Source of the DNA: Brumimicrobium salinarum
GTDB taxonomy: Bacteria > Bacteroidota > Bacteroidia > Flavobacteriales_D > Crocinitomicaceae
DNA: 64,000 nucleotides
NCBI RefSeq assembly: GCF_002844555.1
Contig: NZ_PJNI01000012.1
Location: 48,253 to 112,252 of the forward strand
Reading direction: 5' to 3'
Positions 1-9,194 of this stretch are shown piece after piece. Under the pieces are notes generated by a model. The model had not been told where the DNA came from. It saw only the letters and a program-made list of their open reading frames with translations, and ran no database searches. The number at the start of each line of letters is the position of its first letter. Position 1 is the stretch's first letter. The position numbers and the translations under genes were made by a program.

Positions 1-857
1 GAATCTCCAATTTCAAAACCTTCAATTCCTGTAATTGCACAAATATCTCCTGGCTGAACAGCGTCAACTTTTACACGCTCAGTTCCTGCAAAAACAAAAA
101 CATCTTTGATCTTGTGTTTCTCTTGTTTACCATTATTTTTTGAAAGAATGATTGGCATTCCTGGCTTAATTTCACCTCTTTGCAAACGACCGATTGCGAT
201 ACGTCCAACGAAAGAAGAAAAATCTAAAGAAGTAATCAACATTTGGGTATTTCCTTCTTCAATCTTTGCTGGTGGAAAATAATCTAAAATTGTATCCAAA
301 AGCGGTGAGATAGAATCTGTTGGTTTTTGCCAGTCTTTTGACATCCAGTTGTTCTTTGCAGAACCATAAACTGTTTCAAAATCCAATTGGTCTTCATTGG
401 CCTCCAAATCAAACATTAAATCAAAAACTTTTTCGTGTACTTCATCTGGTGTACAGTTTTCTTTGTCGACTTTGTTTACAACCACCAATGGTTTCAACCC
501 CATTTGAAGTGCTTTTTGCAATACAAAACGCGTTTGTGGCATTGGACCTTCAAAAGCATCCACCAACAAACAAACCCCATCAGCCATGTTCAAAACACGC
601 TCTACCTCCCCGCCAAAATCGGCGTGACCAGGTGTATCAATGATGTTAATTTTTGTTCCTTTATATTGAATTGAAACGTTTTTTGATACGATAGTAATCC
701 CTCTTTCTCTTTCAAGGTCATTGTTATCCATCATTAGAGCTCCTCCTTCAACAAGGTTTCTTGTGTCAAAAGTTTCTCCTGCTTCAATAATTCGTTCAAC
801 CAAGGTAGTTTTACCGTGGTCAACGTGAGCGATAATCGCTATATTTCTAATTTCCAT
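1..857 (-). CDS. typA: TypA/BipA translational GTPase, N-terminal part (cut by window edge)
   Basis: Ribosome-associated GTPase of the EF-G/LepA family, linked to stress adaptation and 50S subunit assembly. The start ATG is at 857-855; about 285 codons are visible and the C-terminal half (domains III, V and the TypA-specific domain) lies beyond the left edge. Visible motifs are the G1 loop AHVDHGKT (residues 10-17), the TypA switch region with ERERGITI, switch [13 protein letters not shown], and the NKVD specificity motif followed by YGSAKNNW. Domain II starts after the G domain. This order is diagnostic of TypA and excludes EF-G and LepA. It is on the same strand as, and downstream of, the DEAD-box helicase gene, with only a 24-base gap, so the two may be co-transcribed. 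Confidence 0.95.
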   Translation of the reverse strand, partial: MEIRNIAIIAHVDHGKTTLVERIIEAGETFDTRNLVEGGALMMDNNDLERERGITIVSKNVSIQYKGTKINIIDTPGHADFGGEVERVLNMADGVCLLVDAFEGPMPQTRFVLQKALQMGLKPLVVVNKVDKENCTPDEVHEKVFDLMFDLEANEDQLDFETVYGSAKNNWMSKDWQKPTDSISPLLDTILDYFPPAKIEEGNTQMLITSLDFSSFVGRIAIGRLQRGEIKPGMPIILSKNNGKQEKHKIKDVFVFAGTERVKVDAVQPGDICAITGIEGFEIGD

Positions 858-881
858 TTGTTATTTTCTCGTTTTCGTGTT

Positions 882-2621
882 TTATCTTCTTCTACGGCTA
901 CTTCCTGAACCTCCTCTGCGGTCTCTTCCACCTGAGCGTCTGTCGTTTCCACGACTTCTCCCTCCGCCACCACGGCCTTTTCTACCTTTAGCGCTTTTGT
1001 TTTCAGTTTTCTCAATGTTCATGGTTTTCCCTTCAAATTCGGCACCTTTTACTTGAGATAAAATCTTATCTACATCAGTTTTATCCGCATCAAAGAAAGA
1101 AAACGCTGGCATAATATCAATTCTACCAATGGTATTTGATTTCAAACCTGTAGCATCACATATTACACGCAATAGTCCACCTGGATTTAAACCATCTTTT
1201 TCTCCTAGAGAAACAAAGAAACGTTGTTTGTTTTCATCTGTTCCTTCTCTTCTACCTCTTCTTTTAGATCCTCTATCATCACCTGGACGATCTGATGGCT
1301 TAGCATTCAAATCACCTGCTTTTTTGTAATAATCTAAGAATCTATTGAATTCAGCCGAAACGAATTTCTTAATCACTTCTTCTTTAGAAAGCTCTTCCAA
1401 ATCTTCTAAAATGTGCGGAATAAACGGAGCAATTTCTGCTTCATTTACTTTAGTCGCTTTCACTTTATCAATCATCGATTCCAATTGCACAGCACAAATT
1501 GCTTCAGCTGGTGGAATTTCAGCAAATGTAAATTCTTGCTTGATGATTTTTTCAATTTGTTTGATCTTATATTTCTCTCTGGTATTAATTAAAACCAAAG
1601 ATTCACCAGTGTTTCCTGCTCTTGCAGTACGTCCACTTCTGTGCGTGTAGTTTTCTACCTCGTCAGGAAGGTTGTAGTTAATTACGTGTGTAATATCATC
1701 CACATCAATACCACGTGCAGCAACATCTGTCGCTACCAATAATTGAATGCTTCTATTACGGAAAAGGTTCATTACGCGGTCACGTTGCGCTTGCGATAAA
1801 TCACCGTGCAATGCTTCTGCGCTGTATCCTTCTTTTCCTAATTTTTCAGCAACTTGTTGTGTTTCTCTTCGCGTACGACAGAAAACAAGTCCAAAAATCT
1901 TCGGATTAAAATCGATTAAACGTTTCAAGGCCACATAACGGTCTCTTTCTTTTACGGCAAAGTAAATATGGTCAATGTTGGCATTACCTTCATTTTTGTT
2001 TCCTATGCTCACCTCAAGTGGGTCAGTCATATACGTTTTCCCAATTCTTGCCACTTCTTTTGGCATTGTTGCAGAAAACAACCATGTACTTTTTTCTTCT
2101 GGTGTTGCACTCAAAATGAAATCCAAATCTTCTTTGAATCCCATGTTTAGCATTTCATCTGCTTCATCGAGGACTACAACTTCAACTTCGTCAAGCTTTA
2201 CGGCTTTACGTTTAATCAAATCACACAATCTTCCTGGGGTAGCTACAATAATAGAAACTCCTCTTTTAATGTTTTTAATTTGACGTTGAATATCTGATCC
2301 ACCATACACTGCTTCAACACTGGCAGCTTTTTCATGTTTTGCATAGTTTCCTATGTCTTTTGCAATTTGCAAACACAATTCCCTAGTTGGACAAATAATT
2401 AAGCCTGTTGGAAATTTTCGGCTTTCTGTAATTCTGTTCACTAATGGTAATCCAAAAGCGGCAGTTTTCCCTGTTCCAGTCTGTGCTAATCCTACAAAAT
2501 CACTCTTAGACTTGAGTAAATGTGGTATAGCTTCCTGCTGGATTGGCGTTGGCTGTTCAAACCCCATGTCTGTAACAGCTTTGACCACTTGGCTTCTCAG
2601 CCCTAAATCGTTAAAGGTCAT
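882..2621 (-). CDS. DEAD-box ATP-dependent RNA helicase, DbpA/CsdA-like
   Basis: RNA helicase probably acting on rRNA or mRNA structure. Residues from the chosen start: Q motif around 21-29 (GFEQPTPIQ), Walker A AQTGTGKT 46-53, PTREL 78-82, TPGR 128-131, DEAD 152-155, then SAT and the C-terminal RecA domain ending in HRSGRTARAG. A DbpA-type RNA-binding domain follows, and the protein ends in an Arg/Gly-rich tail (GRGGGG, RRSGGRD, SSRRRR), a common RNA-binding extension. An ORF continues upstream to 2723, but a clear -7 box lies inside that extension (2644-2651), and the helicase alignment begins at MTFNDLGL, so the ATG at 2621 is the start (579 aa). It reads towards typA. I cannot say which of DbpA, CsdA or RhlE is the true orthologue. 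Confidence 0.93.
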   Translation of the reverse strand: MTFNDLGLRSQVVKAVTDMGFEQPTPIQQEAIPHLLKSKSDFVGLAQTGTGKTAAFGLPLVNRITESRKFPTGLIICPTRELCLQIAKDIGNYAKHEKAASVEAVYGGSDIQRQIKNIKRGVSIIVATPGRLCDLIKRKAVKLDEVEVVVLDEADEMLNMGFKEDLDFILSATPEEKSTWLFSATMPKEVARIGKTYMTDPLEVSIGNKNEGNANIDHIYFAVKERDRYVALKRLIDFNPKIFGLVFCRTRRETQQVAEKLGKEGYSAEALHGDLSQAQRDRVMNLFRNRSIQLLVATDVAARGIDVDDITHVINYNLPDEVENYTHRSGRTARAGNTGESLVLINTREKYKIKQIEKIIKQEFTFAEIPPAEAICAVQLESMIDKVKATKVNEAEIAPFIPHILEDLEELSKEEVIKKFVSAEFNRFLDYYKKAGDLNAKPSDRPGDDRGSKRRGRREGTDENKQRFFVSLGEKDGLNPGGLLRVICDATGLKSNTIGRIDIMPAFSFFDADKTDVDKILSQVKGAEFEGKTMNIEKTENKSAKGRKGRGGGGRSRGNDRRSGGRDRRGGSGSSRRRR

Positions 2622-2643
2622 ACTTTTATTTAAAATTTGGGTG

Positions 2644-2672
2644 CAAAGGTACGACATTCTAAAGAGAATCAA
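2644..2672 (-). promoter_or_regulatory. Bacteroidetes promoter for the DEAD-box helicase
   Basis: On the minus strand a perfect -7 box TACCTTTG (2651-2644) is preceded, after an 18-base spacer, by TTG (2672-2670) as the -33 element. This fits the Bacteroidetes consensus TTG-N17-23-TAnnTTTG. The box sits 22 bases upstream of the ATG at 2621 and rules out the longer ORF start at 2723. Confidence 0.75.
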
Positions 2673-3128
2673 GATTTTGAGGTTTTTTTTATTGATTTTT
2701 TTTAATCTATACATTAGAAGCATAAAAAAAGCTATGAAATTAAGTCATTGAATTGATGAGCATTCTCCAGCTATTAAGATTCCTAAGAACAACAAATATT
2801 CGAGATGATTAATACGCTAAAAATCAGATGAAAAAATCTAAAAATTCAACTACTATCATATGCAGAATTATTTAGAGTGAATAGCTAAGTGTAAAAGTAA
2901 AAGAAAGACAACTGGAGAGCAATTTATTGAAATAAGCGTGATATATACTTTTTGAATCAATAAACTCTATAAAAGAAACTTTGTCCCATTAACAATTATC
3001 TAATACCTCAACTTTCTTTTAATCGTAAAATTAATTTATAGACTATAAAGTTATGTCGCCCCTGGTTGGAAGTTTTCGAATAATCATAACCACTCAATCT
3101 TGACTATTATTACAACAGTTCAGAAGGT
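2673..3128. other. Non-coding stretch, nothing recognised
   Basis: AT-rich sequence upstream of the helicase promoter. No ORF above about 30 codons looks coding, and I see no tRNA, riboswitch or strong hairpin. It leads into the inverted-repeat element at 3129. Confidence 0.5.
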
Positions 3129-3261
3129 TAACCCGCTTTATTCATGAATTTAATGAGTACTCAAAAGTGGGGTTCTTTAAAAACATTGTTTTAACTCCTA
3201 AAAGATTGTTTTTAAATCATTTACAACTTTAAAGTATGACATTGGTGAATAAAGCGGGTTA
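3129..3261. repeat. Small inverted-repeat element (MITE-like), 133 bp
   Basis: TAACCCGCTTTATTCA (3129-3144) is repeated exactly in inverted orientation at 3246-3261. The 101-base interior is AT-rich and does not code. Perfect 16-base terminal inverted repeats around a short non-coding core resemble a miniature inverted-repeat element or an insertion-sequence remnant. No target-site duplication is obvious. The next 100 bases carry only a 29-codon ORF (from 3280) without recognisable similarity. Confidence 0.45.
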
Positions 3262-3394
3262 GGCAAAAGTAGAAGGTAAAATGATAGTAGCCTACACTAG
3301 TGCCAGTGAGGAAAAGATAGGTAATATTGTGCGTTCAACAATAATTAACAGTAAAAAGACGAGGAGCTAAGAGAAAGCATCGGTCGTTTTATGA

Positions 3395-3436
3395 AAATAT
3401 AAAGAGAGCATGACGGAAAAATTTCGCCATGCTTCT
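3395..3436 (-). terminator. Probable intrinsic terminator of the BspA-like gene
   Basis: Read on the minus strand, a GCATGGCG/CCGTCATGC hairpin with one mismatch is followed by a pyrimidine-rich run TCTCTTTATATTTTC. It lies about 40 bases past the stop codon at 3473. The stem is imperfect and the U-tract is interrupted. Confidence 0.4.
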
Positions 3437-3472
3437 CATATCATTAAAACTACCATCTATTTAAGCGGCTGA

Positions 3473-6400
3473 TTATTCGACTATGAATCTCTTTACTTGA
3501 TCATTTAATTTAATTAAGTAAACTCCTTTACTAAAGTCAACAACACTAATTGTTCCAAAACCACTTTCTATAGTGCCTTCGCTAATCTTCATGCCTAATG
3601 CATTAATAATTTCAAATTCTACATACTTACCAAACTTATTTGAAACTTCAATGTTAAGAACACTAGATGAAGGGTTTGGATAGACTTTAAACATCTTCAA
3701 TGCTTCTTTATCAATAGAATTAGTTTCAGTTTCAATATTAAAAGTATCAGAAGCTACAGTACAACCATCGGAAACCAATACTATATATGTACCATCCTCA
3801 GGAGCTGTGATATTCTGATTGCTTGAACTGAAGTTATTCGGTCCTGACCACTCATAATCTAAAGGTCCATTCCCTCCGTTTGTTGTAAGGTTAATATCTG
3901 AACCATTTACAGTTCCAGTAACTGAGATATTCGTTGTAGTTGTTTCACCATCATCATTAATAACCCAACTAAAATTAGATATAATTGACTGTCTTTCATT
4001 TGTTGCAAATTCTGTGTAGTGAATTCCTAATGCTCCAAGGGTTACATTGTTTGTTAAATTTAATGTAGACCACCCTTTAAGGATATCATTATACGTACAA
4101 TGATCTAATCCTGAATTATCAAACATAGACTCCATATTAGCAACATTCTCAACATTCCATACTCCAGTGTTTTGATCAAATAAACTGGCATCATTAAACA
4201 TAAAGCTCATGTTTTGAACATTGGTCACATCCCATGTACTTAGGTCTTGATTAAATGTATTTGCTTCATTGAACATATATGACATATTTTGAACATTAGA
4301 TACGTCCCATGCACTTATGTCTTGGTTAAAGGCTGACGCTCCATTGAAAGCACCTTTCATGTTCGTTACATTAGAAGTGTTCCAACTTGATATGTTTCCA
4401 TTAAAGTTAATTGCATTGCTAAAAACTTCTTCCATAGTGGTAATACTTTCTGTATTCCAGTTATTTAGGTCACTAGCCAGAGAAGTGGCACCTTTAAACA
4501 TTCTTGACAATGAACTTACAGACATAAGGAACGGGCTATCCGTTGCATTAACATTCAAATTGTTACAACCGTGGAATGCGTCCTCCATTGAAGACCAGAG
4601 TATACTTCCCCATTCTTCAACAGATAGAATTTTTTCAAGGTCATTATTTACATCGTTGTTAAAGTAAATTCTTGGGAAATCTCCTGTTATTTCGACCTTA
4701 TACGTTCCGGCAAGGGGAAGATTTACAGTTACATCTCCAGTTAAATTACTCAAGGTCCCATTAGTTGATGGATCGTTTACATCCTCCCAGTACAAATCAT
4801 AATTATATCCAGCTCCATCGGTAGGTATTATTATTTGATTGTTGAAAGACGCCCCTGGATTATCAGACTTCCATATTGTTACAAATGGCCCTTCACAAGA
4901 ATTAGCGTCCCCTACAATCGTCCAGTTGTTATTGTTAATAAGATTTAATCGTTCTAACATCGCTAAACAATACTCAAGATTATTTGCTCCAAGTGTTACA
5001 TTATTCTGAACAGATTGATTACTCCAACTAATAAGAATATCATCATAGTTTGAAACAGATATATTGGTATTACTAAGCATATTTTGCATATTACTTACAT
5101 TCGAAACATCCCACATGCCTAGGGTTTGGTCATAAGCTGACGCCCCAATAAACATCTCCTGCATATTGGTAATTGTAGAAGTGTTCCAGTTGCTGAAATC
5201 ATTGTTTAACGAAGTAGCATCCCTAAACATTCTGTAGGTAGTTGTTACATTTGATAAATCTGGCGCATCCGTTGCGGGCACCGTTAGGTTTTCACAACCA
5301 TTAAAAGCACCATACATACTTGTCCATGCAATATCACCCCACTGTTCTACAGTTAAGATTTTAAGTTTATCACTATAGTAACTGTCATTAAAATATATTC
5401 GCGGAAAGTTTCCACTGATTTCTACACGATATGTACCTGCATTTGGAAAAGTTATTAAAGCACTACCTGAGTTACCATTTATCCCGCCATTGATATTTGG
5501 ATCATTGACATCTTCCCAATATATATTATAATTATACCCAGCACCAGTGGTTGGAATTCTAATTTGATTATTATTGGAACTTCCTGAGTTATCCGTTTTC
5601 CATCTAGTTACGAAAGGAGTTGTACAAATATTTGCATCTCCGTTAATTGTCCAATTAGAGTTAGTAACCAGATTATTTCTTTCAACATCGGCATTACAAT
5701 ATTGAAGCATGTTAGCTCCTAAAACAACATTGTTTTGAACCGTTTGGGCTTCCCATCCAATCAAAGTAGCATCATAATTAGCTGTTGAAATCGGGCTGTT
5801 ATCTAGCATACTTACCATCGTTGTTACCGAAGAAATATCCCATGAAGCAAGACTTTGGTTAAAAGCTCCAGTATTTTGGAATGTGCGCTGCATGCTTACA
5901 ATATTACTTGTATTCCAAGCACTTAAATCTTGATTAAAAACAAGTGCTTCACGAAACATACTGTTGAGATTATCAGTTCCTGTTACGTCCCACCCACTGA
6001 TATCTTGATTAAAGGCAGAAGCACCATAAAACATAGACGACATATTAGAAACATTAGAGGTATTCCAGCTTATTATATTTCCATTAAAAGCAGAAGTACC
6101 TCGGAACATATTCTGCATATTTGTAACACTTGAAGTATTCCAACTATTTAGATCTTGGTTAAACGCTTGAGCATTCATGAACATATTCTGCATACTTGTT
6201 ACATTAGAAACATTCCAACTGTTTATATTTTGATTAAAGGCAGAAGCACTATTAAACATAGATGACATATTAGAAACATTAGACGTGTTCCATGTAGTAA
6301 TATCACCATTAAAAGAACTTGCGTAGATAAACATCTCCTGCATATTGGTAATCGTAGAAGTGTTCCAGTTACTGAAATCATTGTTTAATGAAGTAGCATA

Positions 6401-6901
6401 CCTAAACATTCTGTAGGTAGTTGTTACATTTGATAAATCTGGAGCATCCGTTGCGGGCACCGTTAGGTTTCGACAACCATCAAAAGCACCATACATACTG
6501 GTCCATGCAATATCTCCCCACTGTTCTACAGTTAGGATTTTAGGTTTATCACTATAGTAACTGTCATCAAAATATATGCGCGGAAAGTTTCCACTGATTT
6601 CTACACGGTATGTACCTGCATTTGGAAAAGTTATTAACGCACTACCTGAGTTGGCATTTATTCCTCCACTGATATTTGGATCATTGACATCTTCCCAATA
6701 TATATCATAATTATACCCAGTACCAGCGGTTGGAATTCTAATTTGATTATTATTGGAACTTCCTGAGTTATCCGTTTTCCATGTAGTGATAAAATTTGTT
6801 GTAGCTCCTGGTGTTACTTGCGCAAAAATTACGTTAAAAGCAAGCAAAAATAATATTGACAAGATACCTGAAGTCTTAAGACCAAAAATCATTTTTTTCA
6901 T
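3473..6901 (-). CDS. BspA-like DUF285 repeat surface protein with T9SS sorting domain
   Basis: Large secreted or surface-anchored protein of 1142 aa. A signal peptide ends near residue 28 (NVIFAQ). Three modules follow, each starting with a conserved beta-rich block (WKTDNSGSSNNNQI, then NYDIYWEDVNDP, GTYRVEISG and PRIYF) and continuing into DUF285 repeats of about 25 residues with the pattern MF..A.AFN.D...WNTS.VTNM. Modules two and three carry fewer repeats than module one. A short PKD/SprB-like stretch precedes a type A T9SS sorting domain starting at KVYPNPSS and ending KRFIVE. DUF285/BspA repeats are known from adhesins and lipoproteins of Bacteroidetes, mycoplasmas and protists; the ligand here is unknown. 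It stands alone between two long non-coding gaps. Its DNA contains a near-identical duplication (see repeats). Confidence 0.9.
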   Translation of the reverse strand: MKKMIFGLKTSGILSILFLLAFNVIFAQVTPGATTNFITTWKTDNSGSSNNNQIRIPTAGTGYNYDIYWEDVNDPNISGGINANSGSALITFPNAGTYRVEISGNFPRIYFDDSYYSDKPKILTVEQWGDIAWTSMYGAFDGCRNLTVPATDAPDLSNVTTTYRMFRYATSLNNDFSNWNTSTITNMQEMFIYASSFNGDITTWNTSNVSNMSSMFNSASAFNQNINSWNVSNVTSMQNMFMNAQAFNQDLNSWNTSSVTNMQNMFRGTSAFNGNIISWNTSNVSNMSSMFYGASAFNQDISGWDVTGTDNLNSMFREALVFNQDLSAWNTSNIVSMQRTFQNTGAFNQSLASWDISSVTTMVSMLDNSPISTANYDATLIGWEAQTVQNNVVLGANMLQYCNADVERNNLVTNSNWTINGDANICTTPFVTRWKTDNSGSSNNNQIRIPTTGAGYNYNIYWEDVNDPNINGGINGNSGSALITFPNAGTYRVEISGNFPRIYFNDSYYSDKLKILTVEQWGDIAWTSMYGAFNGCENLTVPATDAPDLSNVTTTYRMFRDATSLNNDFSNWNTSTITNMQEMFIGASAYDQTLGMWDVSNVSNMQNMLSNTNISVSNYDDILISWSNQSVQNNVTLGANNLEYCLAMLERLNLINNNNWTIVGDANSCEGPFVTIWKSDNPGASFNNQIIIPTDGAGYNYDLYWEDVNDPSTNGTLSNLTGDVTVNLPLAGTYKVEITGDFPRIYFNNDVNNDLEKILSVEEWGSILWSSMEDAFHGCNNLNVNATDSPFLMSVSSLSRMFKGATSLASDLNNWNTESITTMEEVFSNAINFNGNISSWNTSNVTNMKGAFNGASAFNQDISAWDVSNVQNMSYMFNEANTFNQDLSTWDVTNVQNMSFMFNDASLFDQNTGVWNVENVANMESMFDNSGLDHCTYNDILKGWSTLNLTNNVTLGALGIHYTEFATNERQSIISNFSWVINDDGETTTTNISVTGTVNGSDINLTTNGGNGPLDYEWSGPNNFSSSNQNITAPEDGTYIVLVSDGCTVASDTFNIETETNSIDKEALKMFKVYPNPSSSVLNIEVSNKFGKYVEFEIINALGMKISEGTIESGFGTISVVDFSKGVYLIKLNDQVKRFIVE
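5148..5604. repeat. Intragenic direct repeat, copy 2 (457 bp)
   Basis: Near-identical to 6327-6783 at a constant offset of 1179 bases (393 codons), with scattered substitutions and no indel that I can see. It encodes the conserved beta block and the start of the DUF285 repeats of module two. Confidence 0.85.
6327..6783. repeat. Intragenic direct repeat, copy 1 (457 bp)
   Basis: Partner of 5148-5604 within the same BspA-like gene. The similarity ends sharply at the codons just before the module start, next to the signal-peptide region, suggesting an in-frame module duplication. Confidence 0.85.
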
Positions 6902-7803
6902 AATTTTATTTTATTTAAATTTTTATTTACGCTTTCCTAAATTGAAGTTAAGGCGTATTTATTTTGAAATATCGATATAAGCTTTTGAAAGAAATTATTC
7001 TTAAAATTATACTCCCTCCAAAAGATTGGAGTTAATTTACCCCTTTCAATAAATAGCCTCTTAAAGGCTGAATTAATTTCATAATGAATTCTCATAATCT
7101 AGTTTTAGTGTTGTAAATAATTCTTGACCTCTAACTTAGTTAACACGACAGGTTAAAAGCAAATAATAGGGGTGTACAAAAGGTTTACATAACTCAAAAC
7201 AGTCACCAGTACAGCCACAAAGCCATCAGTTTGAAAGATTCTACAAACAAATAAATAACAGAGCATAATCCAGTCTTATAAGCTATTAACCACCTATTTT
7301 AAAATTATTTATTCTTATTATGATAGTAATAACCAAACAATGCCCTGAAAAGAGTTTATACTGATAAGTTAATCCTAGTAAGAAACTCTTTGTGGTAAAA
7401 AACGAGATAAATCCTAAAAAACATCTAAATTTCAAAGGCAATTAATCAACGATTTTCGTTAACAAGAAGTATGTCTAGAAAAGTTTTTTATTTCAAACAC
7501 AAAACCCTAATAGGTCAAATTGAAACGGCCCTCTAACGCTTCTTTGTTATTTGTTATTACACTACTTAAATATTATATATTAGACTCAAAACAACTCGTT
7601 ATCGAAAATCATATATGCTTTCATCACCTAAGTTCACTCACAATTATGAAAAGACCTATATAATCAGCCATATTTACACAAGTCAATGAGAGCAAACGAC
7701 TAAATTTAAACTGTATTTAACACGTTAAACATTACGTAAAAAAACTAGGAACATTGTATTCATAAAATGCTTACATTTATGACTTGTATTAAAAACAATA
7801 CAC
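6902..7803. other. 900-base non-coding gap
   Basis: AT-rich sequence between divergent genes. No convincing ORF, tRNA or riboswitch. One weak hairpin pairs AAAGAGTTT near 7349 with AAACTCTTT near 7383. A box TACATTTA (7772-7779) with TTG at 7754 may be a weak promoter for the SDR gene, but it misses the consensus G and its spacer is only 15 bases. Confidence 0.45.
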
Positions 7804-8484
7804 ATGAAAAAAACGGCTACATTACTTGGAGCAACTGGATTAATTGGTAGCGAAATACTTAAACAACTGCTAAAAGACGTATATTTTGATGAAATTAAAA
7901 TTATTGTTAGGAACCCCTATAAATGCGACCATCCAAAAGTGAATGTAGAAGTTATTGATTTTGAAAATCAAGTTCAATTTGAAAATGCAATGCACGGAAG
8001 TACATCAATATTTTGTGCTATTGGGACCACTCAAAAGAAAGTCAAAGGCGACAAAAAAGCGTATCGAAGAGTAGATTTTGATATACCTGTTAATGCCGCA
8101 AAATGGGCTAAAAAAAGCGGAGCAAATCAGTTTATTGTTGTTTCTTCAGTTGGTGCAGATCAGTCAAAAAACAACTTTTATTTAAAACTAAAAGGAGAAG
8201 TAGAAAATGCGCTTCAAGACACCTTTTTAAAAGACGTCAAAGACAATCAACTATCCATTTTCAGACCTTCATTGTTGTTGGGAAAACGTTCTGAAACACG
8301 AATAGCAGAAGATATTGGTCAGTTTTTCAGCAAAGTATTCAAATTTTTAATTCCAGGTAAAACAAAACCAATCGAAGCTGAAACTGTCGCCAAAGCAATG
8401 ATCGCGTCAGCTAAAACAAACCAACCTGGTGTGAGGGTTTATCACTATCGAGATATGATACAACTCATTCAAGAAGAAAAATAA
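7804..8484 (+). CDS. NAD(P)-binding atypical short-chain reductase (HTATIP2/NmrA-like)
   Basis: A 226-residue Rossmann-fold protein. The N-terminal GATGLIGSEIL (residues 9-19) is the dinucleotide-binding TGxxGxxG loop of extended or atypical SDRs. The sequence then follows the pattern of HTATIP2/TIP30 and YwnB-like proteins: IIVRNP after strand 2, FCAIGTTQKK, then VVSSVGAD in place of a standard SDR Ser-Tyr-Lys triad, and FRPSLLLGKR. No signal peptide or membrane segment. These proteins act as reductases or regulatory NADPH binders; the substrate is unknown. It converges with the copper ATPase gene, with only 17 bases between them. Confidence 0.85.
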   Translation: MKKTATLLGATGLIGSEILKQLLKDVYFDEIKIIVRNPYKCDHPKVNVEVIDFENQVQFENAMHGSTSIFCAIGTTQKKVKGDKKAYRRVDFDIPVNAAKWAKKSGANQFIVVSSVGADQSKNNFYLKLKGEVENALQDTFLKDVKDNQLSIFRPSLLLGKRSETRIAEDIGQFFSKVFKFLIPGKTKPIEAETVAKAMIASAKTNQPGVRVYHYRDMIQLIQEEK

Positions 8485-8501
8485 AAGCCCTCTAATTTTA
8501 C

Positions 8502-9194
8502 CTATAGTTTTATACTTTTTAACCTTAAACTATTGAGAACTACAGATACCGAACTAAACGCCATTGCTGCTCCTGCAATCATTGGATCAAGCAAGAAACC
8601 ATTTACAGAGTAAAGTACACCTGCAGCAATTGGTATACTGATGACATTATAAAAGAACGCCCAAAATAGGTTTTGACGAATTCCTTTTACGGTTTTTGAA
8701 GACAGTTTTAATGCCTTTGGAATCGTTGCTAAATCTGAAGTTGTTAAAGTGATTTTTGCAACGTCCATCGCAATGTCTGAACCGTGCGCCATCGCAATAC
8801 TAACATCGGCTTGTGCCAAGGCTTCGGAGTCATTAATTCCATCGCCAACCATTGCAACAACACGGCCTTCACTTTGTAGTTGCTTCACAAAGTCTGATTT
8901 GTCGGAAGGCATTACTCCTCCTTTATACTCCGAAATTCCCACCTGTTTAGCTACTGCGGTAGCCGTATTTTGATTGTCTCCAGTTAACATATACACATCG
9001 ACATCAAGTGCTTTTAAATCTTTAATGGCTTGAACCGAGTTCTCTTTAATTTCATCTGCAATTCCTAAAATGGCAATTAATTCAGTTTCATTGGTAAAGA
9101 AAACCACTGTTTGCGCCTCATTTTGCCATAGCTCTATAGTGTCGTTTAGTGATTTGTCAATAGCAATTCCTTGTCCTTCTACTAATGCACGGTT
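8502..9194 (-). pseudogene. copA: Copper P1B-type ATPase, C-terminal part after a frameshift
   Basis: Continues the 9182-10726 ORF in another frame. Reading is open from 9194 ([13 protein letters not shown]) to the stop at 8502, giving 230 residues. It holds the second half of the P/N region with the P-type ATPase motifs TGDN and GDGINDSEAL, then the last two membrane helices (NLFWAFFYNVISIPIAAGVL and the following segment). An independent start would be a GTG at 9107, which lacks most of the N domain, so this piece cannot work alone. Joining the two frames gives about 741 residues, the normal length for bacterial CopA. One base appears missing at the GGG run (9197-9195): TCGGGAAC would need one more base to read L-S-G-N-R. 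Confidence 0.88.

Noticed and set aside
2622..2723. N-terminal extension of the DEAD-box helicase ORF
   Set aside because: It contains a consensus promoter and has no helicase similarity.
2353..2751. 132-codon plus-strand ORF
   Set aside because: It is the antisense shadow of the conserved helicase gene.
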